Notes: a model not told the origin generated them from the sequence alone. Shown: positions 26,201 through 35,113, counted from the first letter of the stretch. The stretch is DNA of 64,000 nt from Nocardioides campestrisoli (GCF_013624435.2 NZ_CP061768.1:1054001-1118000); one strand, 5' to 3'. Program-made: numbers and translations.

Positions 26201-26995
26201 ATGGATCACCTTGGCGCGCTGCTCGCGGCGTACGACGAGCAGCTGCGGACCGATGCGGAGACGTCGAGCGCGGTCTCAGTGGCGTTCCGCGGTCCGGTGC
26301 ACCTGGCGACCTTCGGCGGTGGGCGCGGTCACGTCACCTACCGGGATCTCGGGACGGCCGGTCCCGACGCCATCGACGGGCTGGTGAGGGAGGCGCTCGC
26401 GTACTACGGCGCGGATCCCGAGGTCACCGAGGTGGAGTGGAAGACGCGAGGACACGACCACGCGCCGGGACTGCACGACAGCCTGCTCCGCCACGGGTTC
26501 GTCCCGGGGGAGCCGGAGTCGATCATGATCGGCCGGGCGGAGAGCCTGGCCGTGCACGTGCCGCTGCTCGACGGCGTGGTGCTCCGGCAGATCAGGGCGG
26601 CGGACGACGTCCGTGCGATGAGTGCGATGGCCGCCGAGGTGTTCGGCGATTCCCCCGCTGACGGTGCAGCAGAGGCCGAGGCGCTGATGCGTCGGCTCGG
26701 TCGTGACGACGGCATGGAGCTGTGGGTCGCCGAGGCACGGGGGCAGGTGATCTCCGGTGGCCGGCTCGAACCGGTGGACGGGACCGCGTTCGCCGGCATC
26801 TGGGGTGGCTTCACCCTCCCGGAGTGGCGTGGACGCGGGATCTACCGGGCTCTGACCGCGGCTCGGGCGGCGTCCGCGCTGCGGCTGGGCAAGACCCTCG
26901 TCCACAGCGACTCGACCGGGTACTCGCGTCCGATCCTGGAGCGCTCCGGCCTGCACCGGGTCTCCACCACGACGCCGTACCTCTGGCGGCGCTGA
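26201..26995 (+). CDS. GNAT-family N-acetyltransferase
   Basis: A 264-residue protein. The C-terminal half is a GNAT domain with the acetyl-CoA loop LPEWRGRGIYRALTAARAASALRLG; the N-terminal half (AFRGPVHLATFGGGRGHVTYR...) is an extra domain seen in two-part GNAT proteins. The substrate is unknown. Its promoter may be leaderless, since GAGGAT ends seven bases before ATG 26201. It is not coupled to the oxygenase gene, 56 bases upstream. Confidence 0.85.
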   Translation: MDHLGALLAAYDEQLRTDAETSSAVSVAFRGPVHLATFGGGRGHVTYRDLGTAGPDAIDGLVREALAYYGADPEVTEVEWKTRGHDHAPGLHDSLLRHGFVPGEPESIMIGRAESLAVHVPLLDGVVLRQIRAADDVRAMSAMAAEVFGDSPADGAAEAEALMRRLGRDDGMELWVAEARGQVISGGRLEPVDGTAFAGIWGGFTLPEWRGRGIYRALTAARAASALRLGKTLVHSDSTGYSRPILERSGLHRVSTTTPYLWRR

Positions 26996-27062
26996 CGCGC
27001 TGACGCGCTGCCGAGCAGGTCCGACGCGGAGCCCGCGGATCCCCAATCTTCGGTCTGGCGAT

Positions 27063-27078
27063 TCGAACACATGTTCGA
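27063..27078 (+). promoter_or_regulatory. LexA (SOS) box
   Basis: TCGAAC-ACAT-GTTCGA is a perfect match to the actinobacterial LexA consensus TCGAAC-N4-GTTCGA; the flanking T and A extend the arms to seven bases. It lies 34 bases before ATG 27113 and overlaps an alternative ATG at 27071. This predicts induction of the following gene by DNA damage, as known for several 13E12-family genes of mycobacteria. Confidence 0.85.
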
Positions 27079-27112
27079 AAGAATGGTCCTAGACACGGGT
27101 CGAGGGGGCGGG

Positions 27113-28396
27113 ATGCATCTGTTGACGGACACCGCAGGAGCGGTGCAGGGGATGTTGAAGTCGGTCGCAGACCTGGATCCCGTGTTCATTCCGGCGGAGG
27201 AGAAGGGCGCCGCGTTGTTGGCTTGGGTGGACGTCGAGACCCAGGTCGCCGAGCTGCGGTTGCGGTGCATGGCCTCGGCCGGCGACGCAGCTGCGGCGGA
27301 GGGGTTCCACTCGGTAGCCGCCTGGCTGGCCCACCACGGGCGGGTGCGGCGCAGCGACGCGGCGGCAGACCTTCGGTTGGCCGAGGCACTGGACCGCGAC
27401 CTGCCGCTGCTCGCGGCGGGACTGAGGGAGGCGCGGGTCAACCTGGCCCAGGCGCGTGTGATCGCCGCCGCGGTCGGGGAGCTGCCGGACCGGGTGGGAC
27501 GGGACGTGGTCGCGAAGGCCGAGGCCGAGCTTGTGCGGCTGGCCGGCGAGCACGACCCCAAGGACCTGGCGGTGCTGGGGCGACGGATCCTGGAGATCGT
27601 CGATCCCGAGCGGTTCGAGGACGAGGAGCGCCGCAAGCTGGAGGAGGCCGAGAAGCGGGCCCGGGAGCGGCAGCGGCTGCGGATCCGTGCCGTCGGCGAC
27701 GGCACCACGCGGATCTCCGGCGTCCTGCCCGACGCGGTGGCGGCCCGGCTCGCGACCTACCTGCACGCCTTCACCAACCCGCGGCTCGCTGACGGCGCGG
27801 TCCGCCGGACGAGTGGCGATTCGGGTGACCAGGAGGGTGGTCGGGCGCAGGCCTCCGCTTCCCCCAGCGCCCACCCGCGACGTCTGGCCGAGGCGTTCGG
27901 TCAGCTGCTGGAGACCCTGGACCCGAAGCGACTCCCGATCCACGGGGGTGACGCCACCAATCTCACCGTGGTCCTGTCCTTCGAGGCGCTCCGGTCCGGC
28001 CTGGGTGTCGCCACCCTGGGCAACGGGGTGCCGGGGGACGGCTTCGACCGGATCACCGCCGGGGAGGCTCGTCGGCTGGCGTGCAACGCCCAGATCATCC
28101 CCGCGGTGCTCGGCACCGACTCCGAGCTGCTGGACGTAGGGCGCGCGTCCAGGCTCTTCACCAAGGGGCAGCGTCGCGCGCTGCTGCTGCGCGATGCCAG
28201 CTGTCGGGCGGAGGGGTGCTCGATCCCCGGTACCTGGAGCGAGGCCCACCATCTGCTGCCGTGGGGCCACGGCGGCTGCTCGGACCTCGACAACGGCGTC
28301 CTGCTCTGCTCGCGGCACCACCATCGAGCCCACGACGCGGCCTACGACATGACCCGGATGGCCAACGGCGACTACCGCTTCGCCCGTCGGAGATAG
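27113..28396 (+). CDS. DUF222 / HNH endonuclease protein (13E12-repeat family)
   Basis: A 427-residue protein with a DUF222 region (about residues 30-310) and a C-terminal HNH nuclease motif: CRAEGCSIPGTWSEAHHLLPWGHGG...NGVLLCSRHHHRAHD. Such genes are multicopy in many actinobacterial genomes, and their role is not settled. I prefer ATG 27113 because AGGGGGCGG lies just upstream and the LexA box would then sit in the promoter; ATG 27071 and 27083 are also in frame. The predicted SOS control suggests a role after DNA damage or mobility linked to repair. Confidence 0.88.
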   Translation: MHLLTDTAGAVQGMLKSVADLDPVFIPAEEKGAALLAWVDVETQVAELRLRCMASAGDAAAAEGFHSVAAWLAHHGRVRRSDAAADLRLAEALDRDLPLLAAGLREARVNLAQARVIAAAVGELPDRVGRDVVAKAEAELVRLAGEHDPKDLAVLGRRILEIVDPERFEDEERRKLEEAEKRARERQRLRIRAVGDGTTRISGVLPDAVAARLATYLHAFTNPRLADGAVRRTSGDSGDQEGGRAQASASPSAHPRRLAEAFGQLLETLDPKRLPIHGGDATNLTVVLSFEALRSGLGVATLGNGVPGDGFDRITAGEARRLACNAQIIPAVLGTDSELLDVGRASRLFTKGQRRALLLRDASCRAEGCSIPGTWSEAHHLLPWGHGGCSDLDNGVLLCSRHHHRAHDAAYDMTRMANGDYRFARRR

Positions 28397-28455
28397 TCCG
28401 ACGCGCGTGGAGAAACCACTGTTGACGGGCCCGTGCCGGCGCCTACTGTCGCCGC

Positions 28456-28974
28456 ATGACCACGCCCGTGAAGCCGACCGACGCCGACGAGACCACCACC
28501 CTGCGGGGATTCCTCGCGCACTTCCGCGCGGTCGTCCGCAGCCAGTGCGAAGGGTTGGACGCCGACCAGCTCGACACCCCGCTCCCGCCCACCACCATGA
28601 CCCTGGGCGGTCTGCTCAAGCACCTGGCCTACGTGGAGCAGTGGTGGTTCTCCTGCGTGCTGCACGGCGAGGAGCCGTCCGGGATCTGGGCCGACGTCGA
28701 CTGGTCGGCCGACGAGGACTGGGACTGGCACTCCGCCAGCGAGGACAGCCCCGTGGAGCTCCTCACCCTGTTCGACGCCGAGGTCGCCGCGGCGGACCTG
28801 GCCCTCGACCGGGCGCTCGCGGTCGGCGGCCTCGACCAGCTCGCGGCCGTCCAGCGGCGCGGACGTGGGATCTCGCTGCGCTACATCCTGGTGCACATGA
28901 TCGAGGAGTACGCCCGGCACGCCGGCCACGGCGACCTGCTGCGGGAGAACGTCGACGGCACCACCGGGCTCTGA
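28456..28974 (+). CDS. DinB-like / DUF664 protein
   Basis: A 172-residue four-helix protein of the DinB/DUF664 group, which includes mycothiol-dependent S-transferases. Metal-binding histidines are likely those in LLKHLAYVEQWW and in HMIEEYARHAGH. The WFSCVLHGEE and DWHSA segments are typical. A -10 hexamer TACTGT at 28444-28449 ends six bases before ATG 28456. Mca, encoded at 47873, shows that this organism makes mycothiol, which fits a thiol-transferase role; the substrate is unknown. Confidence 0.85.
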   Translation: MTTPVKPTDADETTTLRGFLAHFRAVVRSQCEGLDADQLDTPLPPTTMTLGGLLKHLAYVEQWWFSCVLHGEEPSGIWADVDWSADEDWDWHSASEDSPVELLTLFDAEVAAADLALDRALAVGGLDQLAAVQRRGRGISLRYILVHMIEEYARHAGHGDLLRENVDGTTGL

Positions 28975-28986
28975 TCAGTCAACCTC

Positions 28987-29016
28987 TTGCACGTGCAATT
29001 GGTGTAACGGTGTAAT
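28987..29016 (+). promoter_or_regulatory. palindrome and tandem repeat before the His-rich gene
   Basis: TTGCACGTGCAA (28987-28998) is a perfect 12-base palindrome, followed at once by two tandem copies of GGTGTAAY (29001-29016). The start codon at 29049 has AAAGGAG upstream, giving an untranslated leader, unlike many neighbours. The arrangement looks like an operator overlapping a promoter. Confidence 0.5.
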
Positions 29017-29048
29017 CATGGAAGAAGTATCCCTAAAGGAGAAGCACC

Positions 29049-29714
29049 ATGAACACCCACGACGAGAAGCACGGACACGAGCACGAGCACGGCCCAGGAC
29101 ACGGACCCGGCCACGGGCCCGATGAAGGACGCGAGGGGCGCGGAGGGGGTCGTGGCGGTGGCCCCCGTGGCCGGGGTCGCGGCGGACGCCGGGGAGGCTG
29201 GCAGGTCGCCGACCTGCCGCCGGCCGACGACGCCGCCGACTGGTTCGCCGGTCGGCTGCCCGAGGGCTGGTTCAGCGACGTGCGCGTCAGCGTCGACCGC
29301 GAGGAGGTCCTGGTCGTCGGCACGCTGTCCGACGCGGCGGCGGGCGGCGGCGAGCTCAGCGGGGCCGAGGCGGAGGGCCGGATCAGCCGGTTCCGCGCGG
29401 AGACTCGCGACGAGCGGATCGAGATCGCCCTGGAGGCCGAGGGCCGCTACCAGCGCAAGGTCTCCTGGGGGGTGCGGCTCGGCGACGTCGAGGCGCTCTT
29501 CACCCACGTGGCGGCCCCGGTGATGACTCGCCTCCGCCAGCCCGAGCGCCAGGTGCTGGACACCCTGGTCGACGCCGGCGTGGCGCGCTCCCGGTCCGAC
29601 GCCCTCGCCTGGGCCGTGCGGCTGGTGGGCGAGCACGCCGACGAGTGGCTCGCCCAGCTGCGGGACGCGATGGCCGAGGTCGACAAGCTGCGCGGCGAGG
29701 GGCCGGCCCTGTGA
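29049..29714 (+). CDS. His/Gly/Arg-rich protein with C-terminal helical domain
   Basis: I do not recognise a named family. The first 25 residues are rich in His, Glu and Gly (HGHEHEHGPGHGPGHG), followed by an Arg-Gly stretch (residues about 28-50, GGGRGGGPRGRGRGG). The central part (DWFAGRLPEGWFSDVRVSVDREEVLVVGTLSD) looks like a compact alpha/beta domain, and the end (RSRSDALAWAVRLVGEHADEWLAQL) resembles a ribbon-helix-helix-like or dimerisation segment. The His-rich end could bind metal and the RG stretch nucleic acid. It precedes the AAA+/VWA pair by 38 bases and has its own putative operator. Strong AAGGAG ribosome site. Confidence 0.7.
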   Translation: MNTHDEKHGHEHEHGPGHGPGHGPDEGREGRGGGRGGGPRGRGRGGRRGGWQVADLPPADDAADWFAGRLPEGWFSDVRVSVDREEVLVVGTLSDAAAGGGELSGAEAEGRISRFRAETRDERIEIALEAEGRYQRKVSWGVRLGDVEALFTHVAAPVMTRLRQPERQVLDTLVDAGVARSRSDALAWAVRLVGEHADEWLAQLRDAMAEVDKLRGEGPAL

Positions 29715-29751
29715 GGGTCGAGGTCCTTGGGGCCCGGTCTAGCGTGGTCGT

Positions 29752-31164
29752 GTGACGACGTACACACCGCCCGCGCCGACCGAAGCCCCCGCCGCCCGCA
29801 CGCTGGGGCAGCTCCGCGAGTCCGGGCACCAGCTCCGGACCCTGCGCGAGGAGCTGCGGGAGAACCTGCTGGCCAAGCTGGCCGCCGGTGAGGACCCCTG
29901 GCCGGGGCTGCACGGCTTCGAGGACACGGTCATCCCGCAGCTCGAGCGCGCGCTGATCGCCGGGCACGACGTGGTCCTCCTGGGGGAGCGCGGCCAGGGC
30001 AAGACCCGGCTGCTGCGCACCCTGGTCGGCCTGCTCGACGAGTGGACCCCGGTGGTCGCCGGCTCCGAGCTGGGCGAGCACCCCTACGACCCGATCACCC
30101 CGCTGACCCGCCGACTGGTGGCCGAGCAGGGCGACGAGCTGCCGATCGAGTGGGCGCACCGCGACACCCGGTACGCCGAGAAGCTGGCCACCCCGGACAC
30201 CTCGGTGGCCGACCTGATCGGCGACGTCGACCCGATGAAGGTCGCCGAGGGCCGCCACCTGGGCGACCCGGAGACGATCCACTTCGGGCTGATCCCGCGC
30301 AGCCACCGCGGCATCGTGGCGATCAACGAGCTGCCCGACCTGGCCGAGCGGATCCAGGTCGCGATGCTCAACGTGATGGAGGAGCGCGACATCCAGATCC
30401 GCGGCTACGTGCTGCGGCTGCCGCTCGACGTCCTGGTGGTGGCCAGCGCCAACCCCGAGGACTACACCAACCGCGGGCGGATCATCACCCCCCTCAAGGA
30501 CCGGTTCGGCGCGGAGATCCGCACCCACTACCCGTCCGAGCTCGACGCCGAGCTCGCGGTGATCCGGCAGGAGGCGCACCTGACCGCCGACGTGCCGGAC
30601 GCGCTGCTGGAGGTGCTGGCCCGGTTCACCCGCGCGCTGCGCGAGTCCTCCGCGGTCGACCAGCGCTCCGGAGTCAGCGCCCGGTTCGCCATCGCCGGGG
30701 CCGAGACCATCGCCGCCTCGGCACTGCACCGCGCCACCGTCCAGGGCGAGGAGCAGGCCGTGGCCCGGGTCGTCGACCTGGAGACCGCCGTGGACGTGCT
30801 GCGCGGCAAGATCGAGTTCGAGACCGGGGAGGAGGGCCGGGAGACCGAGATCCTCACCCACCTGCTGCGTACGGCGGTCGCCGGCACGGTCCGCGAACGC
30901 TTCCGCGGCCTCGACCTCTCCCTCCTGGTCGACGCCCTGGAGTCGGGCGCCACCGTCTCCACCGGCGGCCAGGTCACCGCACGCGACTTCCTGGCCGGGC
31001 TCCCGGTGCTGGGGGAGTCCGAGCTGTACGACGACATCGCCGCCCGGCTCGACACCACCTCGGACGGCGAGACCGCCTGCGCGATCGAGCTGGCGCTCGA
31101 GGGCCTCTACCTCGCGCGCAAGATCGGCAAGGACTCCGACGGGCGCGAGACGGTCTACGGATGA
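29752..31164 (+). CDS. MoxR/magnesium-chelatase-I-like AAA+ ATPase
   Basis: A 470-residue AAA+ protein. Walker A is GERGQGKT at residues 78-85. The Walker B position reads IVAINELPDL (about 188-197), with Asn-Glu in place of Asp-Glu. ASANPEDYTNRGRIITPLKDRFG is the sensor/arginine-finger region typical of ChlI and MoxR. It overlaps by four bases a VWA protein, as MoxR-VWA chaperone pairs do. The two sizes (470 and 673 residues) resemble the Mycobacterium tuberculosis pair Rv0958/Rv0959. No chlorophyll or cobalamin genes are near, so metal chelation is unlikely; assembly or remodelling of another complex is more plausible. TAGCGT at 29740-29745 lies six bases before GTG 29752. Confidence 0.88.
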   Translation: MTTYTPPAPTEAPAARTLGQLRESGHQLRTLREELRENLLAKLAAGEDPWPGLHGFEDTVIPQLERALIAGHDVVLLGERGQGKTRLLRTLVGLLDEWTPVVAGSELGEHPYDPITPLTRRLVAEQGDELPIEWAHRDTRYAEKLATPDTSVADLIGDVDPMKVAEGRHLGDPETIHFGLIPRSHRGIVAINELPDLAERIQVAMLNVMEERDIQIRGYVLRLPLDVLVVASANPEDYTNRGRIITPLKDRFGAEIRTHYPSELDAELAVIRQEAHLTADVPDALLEVLARFTRALRESSAVDQRSGVSARFAIAGAETIAASALHRATVQGEEQAVARVVDLETAVDVLRGKIEFETGEEGRETEILTHLLRTAVAGTVRERFRGLDLSLLVDALESGATVSTGGQVTARDFLAGLPVLGESELYDDIAARLDTTSDGETACAIELALEGLYLARKIGKDSDGRETVYG

Positions 31165-33182
31165 GCCGCTACCAGCGCTACTCCGGCGGCGACCCGCTCG
31201 CCCCGCCGGTCGACCTCGCCGAGGCGCTGGAGGCGATCGGCGAGGACGTGATGGCCGGCTACTCCCCGGAGCGGGCGATGCAGGAGTTCCTGCGCCGGGG
31301 CGGGGCCGAGCAGAGCGGGCTCGACGACCTGGCCGCCCGGGTCGCCCAGAAGCGCCAGGAGCTGCTCCAGCGCCACGACCTGGACGGCACGCTGCGCGAG
31401 GTCAAGGAGCTGCTCGAGAAGGCACTGCTCGAGGAGCGCAAGCAGCTTGCCCGCGACATCACGATGGACGACGGCGACCGCGCCTTCCGCGAGCTGCGCC
31501 TGGAGAGCCTGCCCTCCTCGACGTCGGCCGCGGTGAGCGAGCTGTCGTCGTACGACTGGACGAGCAGCGAGGCGCGCGAGGCGTACGAGGAGATCAAGGA
31601 CCTGCTCGGCCGCGAGCTCCTCGACCAGCGGTTCGCCGGGATGAAGGAGGCGCTCGAGGGGGCGGGGGAGGAGGACCGGGCGGCGATCAACGAGATGCTC
31701 GGCGACCTCAACGAGCTGCTGGAGAAGCACGCCCGGGGCGAGGACACCGACCAGGACTTCGCCGACTTCATGGACAAGCACGGCGACTTCTTCCCCGAGG
31801 GCCCCGAGAACATCGAAGAGCTGCTCGACACGCTCGCCCAGCGCAGTGCCGCCGCGCAGCGGATGCTCAACTCGATGACGCCCGAGCAGCGCGAGGAGCT
31901 GATGCAGCTCTCCGCCCAGGCCTTCGGCAGCCCCGAGCTGATGGAGCAGCTGGCCCGGATGGACGCCAACCTCCAGGCCCTGCGCCCCGGTGAGGACTGG
32001 GGCGGCTCGCAGCGCTTCGAGGGCGAGGAGGGCCTCGGCCTCGGCGACGGCACCGGCGTCCTCCAGGACCTGGCCGACCTCGACGAGCTCGCCGAGCAGC
32101 TGGCCCAGTCCTACGGCGGCGCCCGGCTCGACGACGTCGACCTGGACAAGCTGGAGCGCCAGCTCGGCGACCAGGCCGCCGTCGACGCCCGCACCCTGGC
32201 CGAGCTCGAGCGCGCGCTGCGCGACTCCGGCTACCTGCGGCGCAGCTCTGAGGGGGACCTGCGGCTGAGCCCGAAGGCGATGCGCCAGCTCGGGAAGTCG
32301 CTGCTGCGCGACGTGGCCACCCGGCTCACGGGGCGGCAGGGCCAGCGCGACGTACGCCGTGCCGGTGCGGCCGGCGAGCTGACCGGCTCCTCGCGCGCCT
32401 GGGAGTTCGGCGACACCGAGCCGTGGGACGTGACCCGGACGGTGACCAACGCGGTGGTCCGCACCGCCGCCGGGGGCGGCTCCGCCCGGGGCGGCGTCCG
32501 CCTCGAGCTCGAGGACCTCGAGGTCGCCGAGACCGAGGCTCGCACCCAGGCGTGCGTGGCGCTGCTGGTCGACACCAGCTTCTCGATGGCGATGGACGGC
32601 CGGTGGGTGCCGATGAAGCGCACCGCCCTGGCCCTGCACCAGCTGATCAGCTCGCGGTTCCGCGGAGACGCCCTGCAGCTGATCGCGTTCGGCCGGCACG
32701 CCCAGGTGATGGAGATCGAGGAGCTGACCGGGCTGGACGCCCGGTGGGCCAAGGGCACCAACCTGCACCACGGGCTGCTGCTGGCCAACCGGCACTTCCG
32801 CAAGCACCCGAGCGCCCAGCCGGTGCTGCTGGTGGTCACCGACGGCGAGCCGACCGCCCACCTGGAGTCCGACGGCGAGGTCTGGTTCAGCTACCCGCCG
32901 CACCCGCTGACCATCGCCAACACCGTGCGCGAGCTCGACGCCTCGAGGCGCCTGGGCGCGCAGACCACGTTCTTCCGGCTCGGCGAGGACCCCGGGCTGG
33001 CCCGGTTCATCGACTCGATGGCCCGCCGGGTCGACGGGCGGATGGTCTCCCCGGAGCTGGACGACCTGGGCGCGGCCGTGGTTGGCAGCTACCTCGGCTC
33101 CCGCAGCGGGGAGTCGTCGTACGGCGACCAGTTCGGCGGGTACGGCGGCTGGGGCGACCGCGGCTTCTGGGTGGGCGGCTGA
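31161..33182 (+). CDS. VWA-domain protein, partner of the AAA+ ATPase
   Basis: A 673-residue protein. The N-terminal two thirds is acidic and helical with many Leu/Glu repeats (for example LDDLAARVAQKRQELLQRHDL), probably coiled coils. The VWA domain starts near residue 460 with the MIDAS motif VDTSFSM (D471), a Thr in WAKGTNLHHG, and TDGEPT (D561). The tail is Gly/Ser/Tyr-rich (SYGDQFGGYGGWG). Such VWA proteins act as the substrate-binding partner of a MoxR/ChlI ATPase. ATG 31161 overlaps the ATPase stop. The client of the complex is unknown. Confidence 0.88.
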   Translation: MSRYQRYSGGDPLAPPVDLAEALEAIGEDVMAGYSPERAMQEFLRRGGAEQSGLDDLAARVAQKRQELLQRHDLDGTLREVKELLEKALLEERKQLARDITMDDGDRAFRELRLESLPSSTSAAVSELSSYDWTSSEAREAYEEIKDLLGRELLDQRFAGMKEALEGAGEEDRAAINEMLGDLNELLEKHARGEDTDQDFADFMDKHGDFFPEGPENIEELLDTLAQRSAAAQRMLNSMTPEQREELMQLSAQAFGSPELMEQLARMDANLQALRPGEDWGGSQRFEGEEGLGLGDGTGVLQDLADLDELAEQLAQSYGGARLDDVDLDKLERQLGDQAAVDARTLAELERALRDSGYLRRSSEGDLRLSPKAMRQLGKSLLRDVATRLTGRQGQRDVRRAGAAGELTGSSRAWEFGDTEPWDVTRTVTNAVVRTAAGGGSARGGVRLELEDLEVAETEARTQACVALLVDTSFSMAMDGRWVPMKRTALALHQLISSRFRGDALQLIAFGRHAQVMEIEELTGLDARWAKGTNLHHGLLLANRHFRKHPSAQPVLLVVTDGEPTAHLESDGEVWFSYPPHPLTIANTVRELDASRRLGAQTTFFRLGEDPGLARFIDSMARRVDGRMVSPELDDLGAAVVGSYLGSRSGESSYGDQFGGYGGWGDRGFWVGG

Positions 33183-33232
33183 GCCTGGCAAACCCGTGGC
33201 GCACCGCCCCGCTGGGTGACAAACTCCCCGGC

Positions 33233-33457
33233 ATGCCAGGTCCCGAGGGTTTCGACTTCCGCGTGCGCAAGGACGGATCCGTGGTGATCACCCACCACGG
33301 CAACCCCGCCACCACGCTGCGCGGCCGGGGTGCCGCGCAGTTCCTCGACGACGTCGAGGACGGCGACGACCAGGAGCTGATGGCCCGGGTGACCGGGAAC
33401 TACAAGCACGGCAACGAGCGAGAGGCGCGTCAGCACCCGCGCAACCGGGGCCGCTAG
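33233..33457 (+). CDS. small conserved actinobacterial protein
   Basis: A 74-residue soluble protein (PGPEGFDFRVRKDGSVVITH...RVTGNYKHGNEREARQHPRN). Its sequence style is familiar from short conserved hypothetical proteins in many actinobacteria, with no known function. ATG 33233 lies 50 bases after the VWA gene; AAACTC at 33221-33226 might be a weak -10. The basic C-terminus could bind nucleic acid, but that is only a guess. Confidence 0.75.
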   Translation: MPGPEGFDFRVRKDGSVVITHHGNPATTLRGRGAAQFLDDVEDGDDQELMARVTGNYKHGNEREARQHPRNRGR

Positions 33458-33468
33458 CCTCGGGAGGC

Positions 33469-34605
33469 ATGGAGATCCTCGGTTCCTCCCTCGACGACCT
33501 GCGCCGCACCCGCTCCAGCGTCAAGTGGCGGGCCTGCCCCGGCGACGCGATCCCGGTCTGGGTCGCGGAGATGGACTCGGCCCCGTGCCCGCCCGTGGTC
33601 GAGGTGGTCACCGAGGCGCTGCGGCGCGGCGACACCGGCTACGCGTGGAGCGAGCCGCTGGTGGCGGCGTTCACCGGCTTCGCCGCCCGTCGCTGGGGGT
33701 GGGAGGTCGCCCCGGCCCGGGTGATGCAGGTGCCCGACGTGATGATCGGGATCGAGGAGGTCATCCAGGCGCGGGTCCCCACGGGTGGTGCGGTGGTGGT
33801 GAGCCCGCCGGTCTACGACTCGTTCTTCGGCTTCGTCGCAGCCACCCGCCGCCGGCTGGTCGAGGCGCCGCTGGGCGCTGACCACCGGCTCGACCTCGGC
33901 GCCCTGGAGACCGCGTTCGCCGACGCCGGGATGGGCTCGGCGTACCTGCTGTGCAACCCGCAGAACCCGACCGGCACGGTGCACACCCCGGAGGAGCTGG
34001 CCGCGGTGGCCCGGCTGGCCGACGAGTACGGGGTGCTGGTGGTCTCCGACGAGATCCACGCCCCGCTGGTGCACCCCGGCGTCACGTTCACCCCCTACCT
34101 CTCCCTGCCCGAGGCCGGTCGCGGCCTGGCGCTGGTGAGCGGCTCCAAGGCCTGGAACCTGCCGGGCCTCAAGACCGCACTGCTGGTCGCCGGCCACGAG
34201 ACCGGGCACGGGCTGCACGAGGTGGTCACCCACGGCGCCCAGCACCTGGCGGTGCTCGCCCAGACCGCGGCGTACGAGCACGGCGAGCCCTGGCTCGACC
34301 AGCTGCTGGGGGAGATCGTCGAGCGTCGTCGGCTCCTGGTCGACCTGCTCGGCGAGCACCTGCCCGAGGTCGAGGTCGCGCCGGCGGCGGCGACCTACCT
34401 GGCCTGGCTCGACTGTTCCGGGCTGGGACTGGACGACCCCGCCGCCGCCTTCGCCGAGCAGGGGGTCGTGGTGGTCCCCGGGACCCGGTACGACCGGCGG
34501 GCCGAGCAGTGGGTCCGGTTCAACGTCGGCACCTCGCCGGAGGTCATCACCGAGGCGGTACGCCGGATGGCGGGGGTGCGGCAAGGGGCTGTCGCCGCGG
34601 GTTAG
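33469..34605 (+). CDS. PatB/MalY-type pyridoxal-phosphate C-S lyase
   Basis: A 378-residue class I/II aminotransferase-fold enzyme. The N-terminal SSVKWRACPGDAIPVWVAEMDSA and the PLP-lysine segment SGSKAWNLPGLKTAL (K227), with NPQNPTG at about residue 161, mark the MalY/PatB subgroup, which cleaves cystathionine and other cysteine S-conjugates to pyruvate, ammonia and a thiol. With mycothiol present it could process mercapturate-type conjugates. TAGCCT at 33455-33460 stands eight bases before ATG 33469. Confidence 0.9.
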   Translation: MEILGSSLDDLRRTRSSVKWRACPGDAIPVWVAEMDSAPCPPVVEVVTEALRRGDTGYAWSEPLVAAFTGFAARRWGWEVAPARVMQVPDVMIGIEEVIQARVPTGGAVVVSPPVYDSFFGFVAATRRRLVEAPLGADHRLDLGALETAFADAGMGSAYLLCNPQNPTGTVHTPEELAAVARLADEYGVLVVSDEIHAPLVHPGVTFTPYLSLPEAGRGLALVSGSKAWNLPGLKTALLVAGHETGHGLHEVVTHGAQHLAVLAQTAAYEHGEPWLDQLLGEIVERRRLLVDLLGEHLPEVEVAPAAATYLAWLDCSGLGLDDPAAAFAEQGVVVVPGTRYDRRAEQWVRFNVGTSPEVITEAVRRMAGVRQGAVAAG

Positions 34606-34615
34606 CCTGCGCGCC

Positions 34616-35113
34616 ATGGACCCCGCGATCCGTCCCGCCACCTCCGACGACTGGCCGGCGATCTGGCCGTTCTTCCGCGAGATCGTGGCGGCGGGGGAGA
34701 CCTACGCCTACCCCGACGACCTCACCTCGGCGCAGGCGCGCGACCTGTGGCTGGAGTTCGCGCCCGGCCACGCGGTGGTGCTGGAGGAGGACGGCAAGAT
34801 CCTGGGCACCGCCAAGATGGGACCGAACCGGCCCGGCCGGGGCGACCACGTGGGCACGGCCTCGTTCATGGTCTCCCCGAGTGCCCGCGGCCGCGGCGTC
34901 GGTCGCCGGCTCGGCGAGCACGTGGTGCAGTGGCACCGCGACGCCGGGTTCCAGGCGATCCAGTTCAACGCCGTGGTGGAGACCAACACCGCCGCCGTCG
35001 CGCTGTGGCAGTCGCTGGGGTTCCGGATCGTCGGCACGGTGCCCGAGGCGTTCCGCTCATCCGCGCACGGGCTGGTGGGGCTGCACGTGATGCACCTGCC
35101 CCTGTCCGTCTAG
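34616..35113 (+). CDS. GNAT-family N-acetyltransferase
   Basis: A 165-residue single-domain GNAT protein with the acetyl-CoA motif VSPSARGRGVGRRLGEHVVQW and a C-terminal LWQSLGFRIVGTVPEAF typical of the family. The layout (FFREIVAAGETYAYP) resembles acetyltransferases annotated for amino-acid analogues such as phosphinothricin, but that specificity is not shown. TAGCCT at 34603-34608 ends seven bases before ATG 34616, so it is probably expressed apart from the lyase gene. Confidence 0.88.
   Translation: MDPAIRPATSDDWPAIWPFFREIVAAGETYAYPDDLTSAQARDLWLEFAPGHAVVLEEDGKILGTAKMGPNRPGRGDHVGTASFMVSPSARGRGVGRRLGEHVVQWHRDAGFQAIQFNAVVETNTAAVALWQSLGFRIVGTVPEAFRSSAHGLVGLHVMHLPLSV

Noticed and set aside
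29752..33182. magnesium chelatase for chlorophyll or cobalamin
   Set aside because: The pair has the ChlI/ChlD look, but no pigment or corrin genes are near and the Walker B is altered; a MoxR-VWA type role is more likely.
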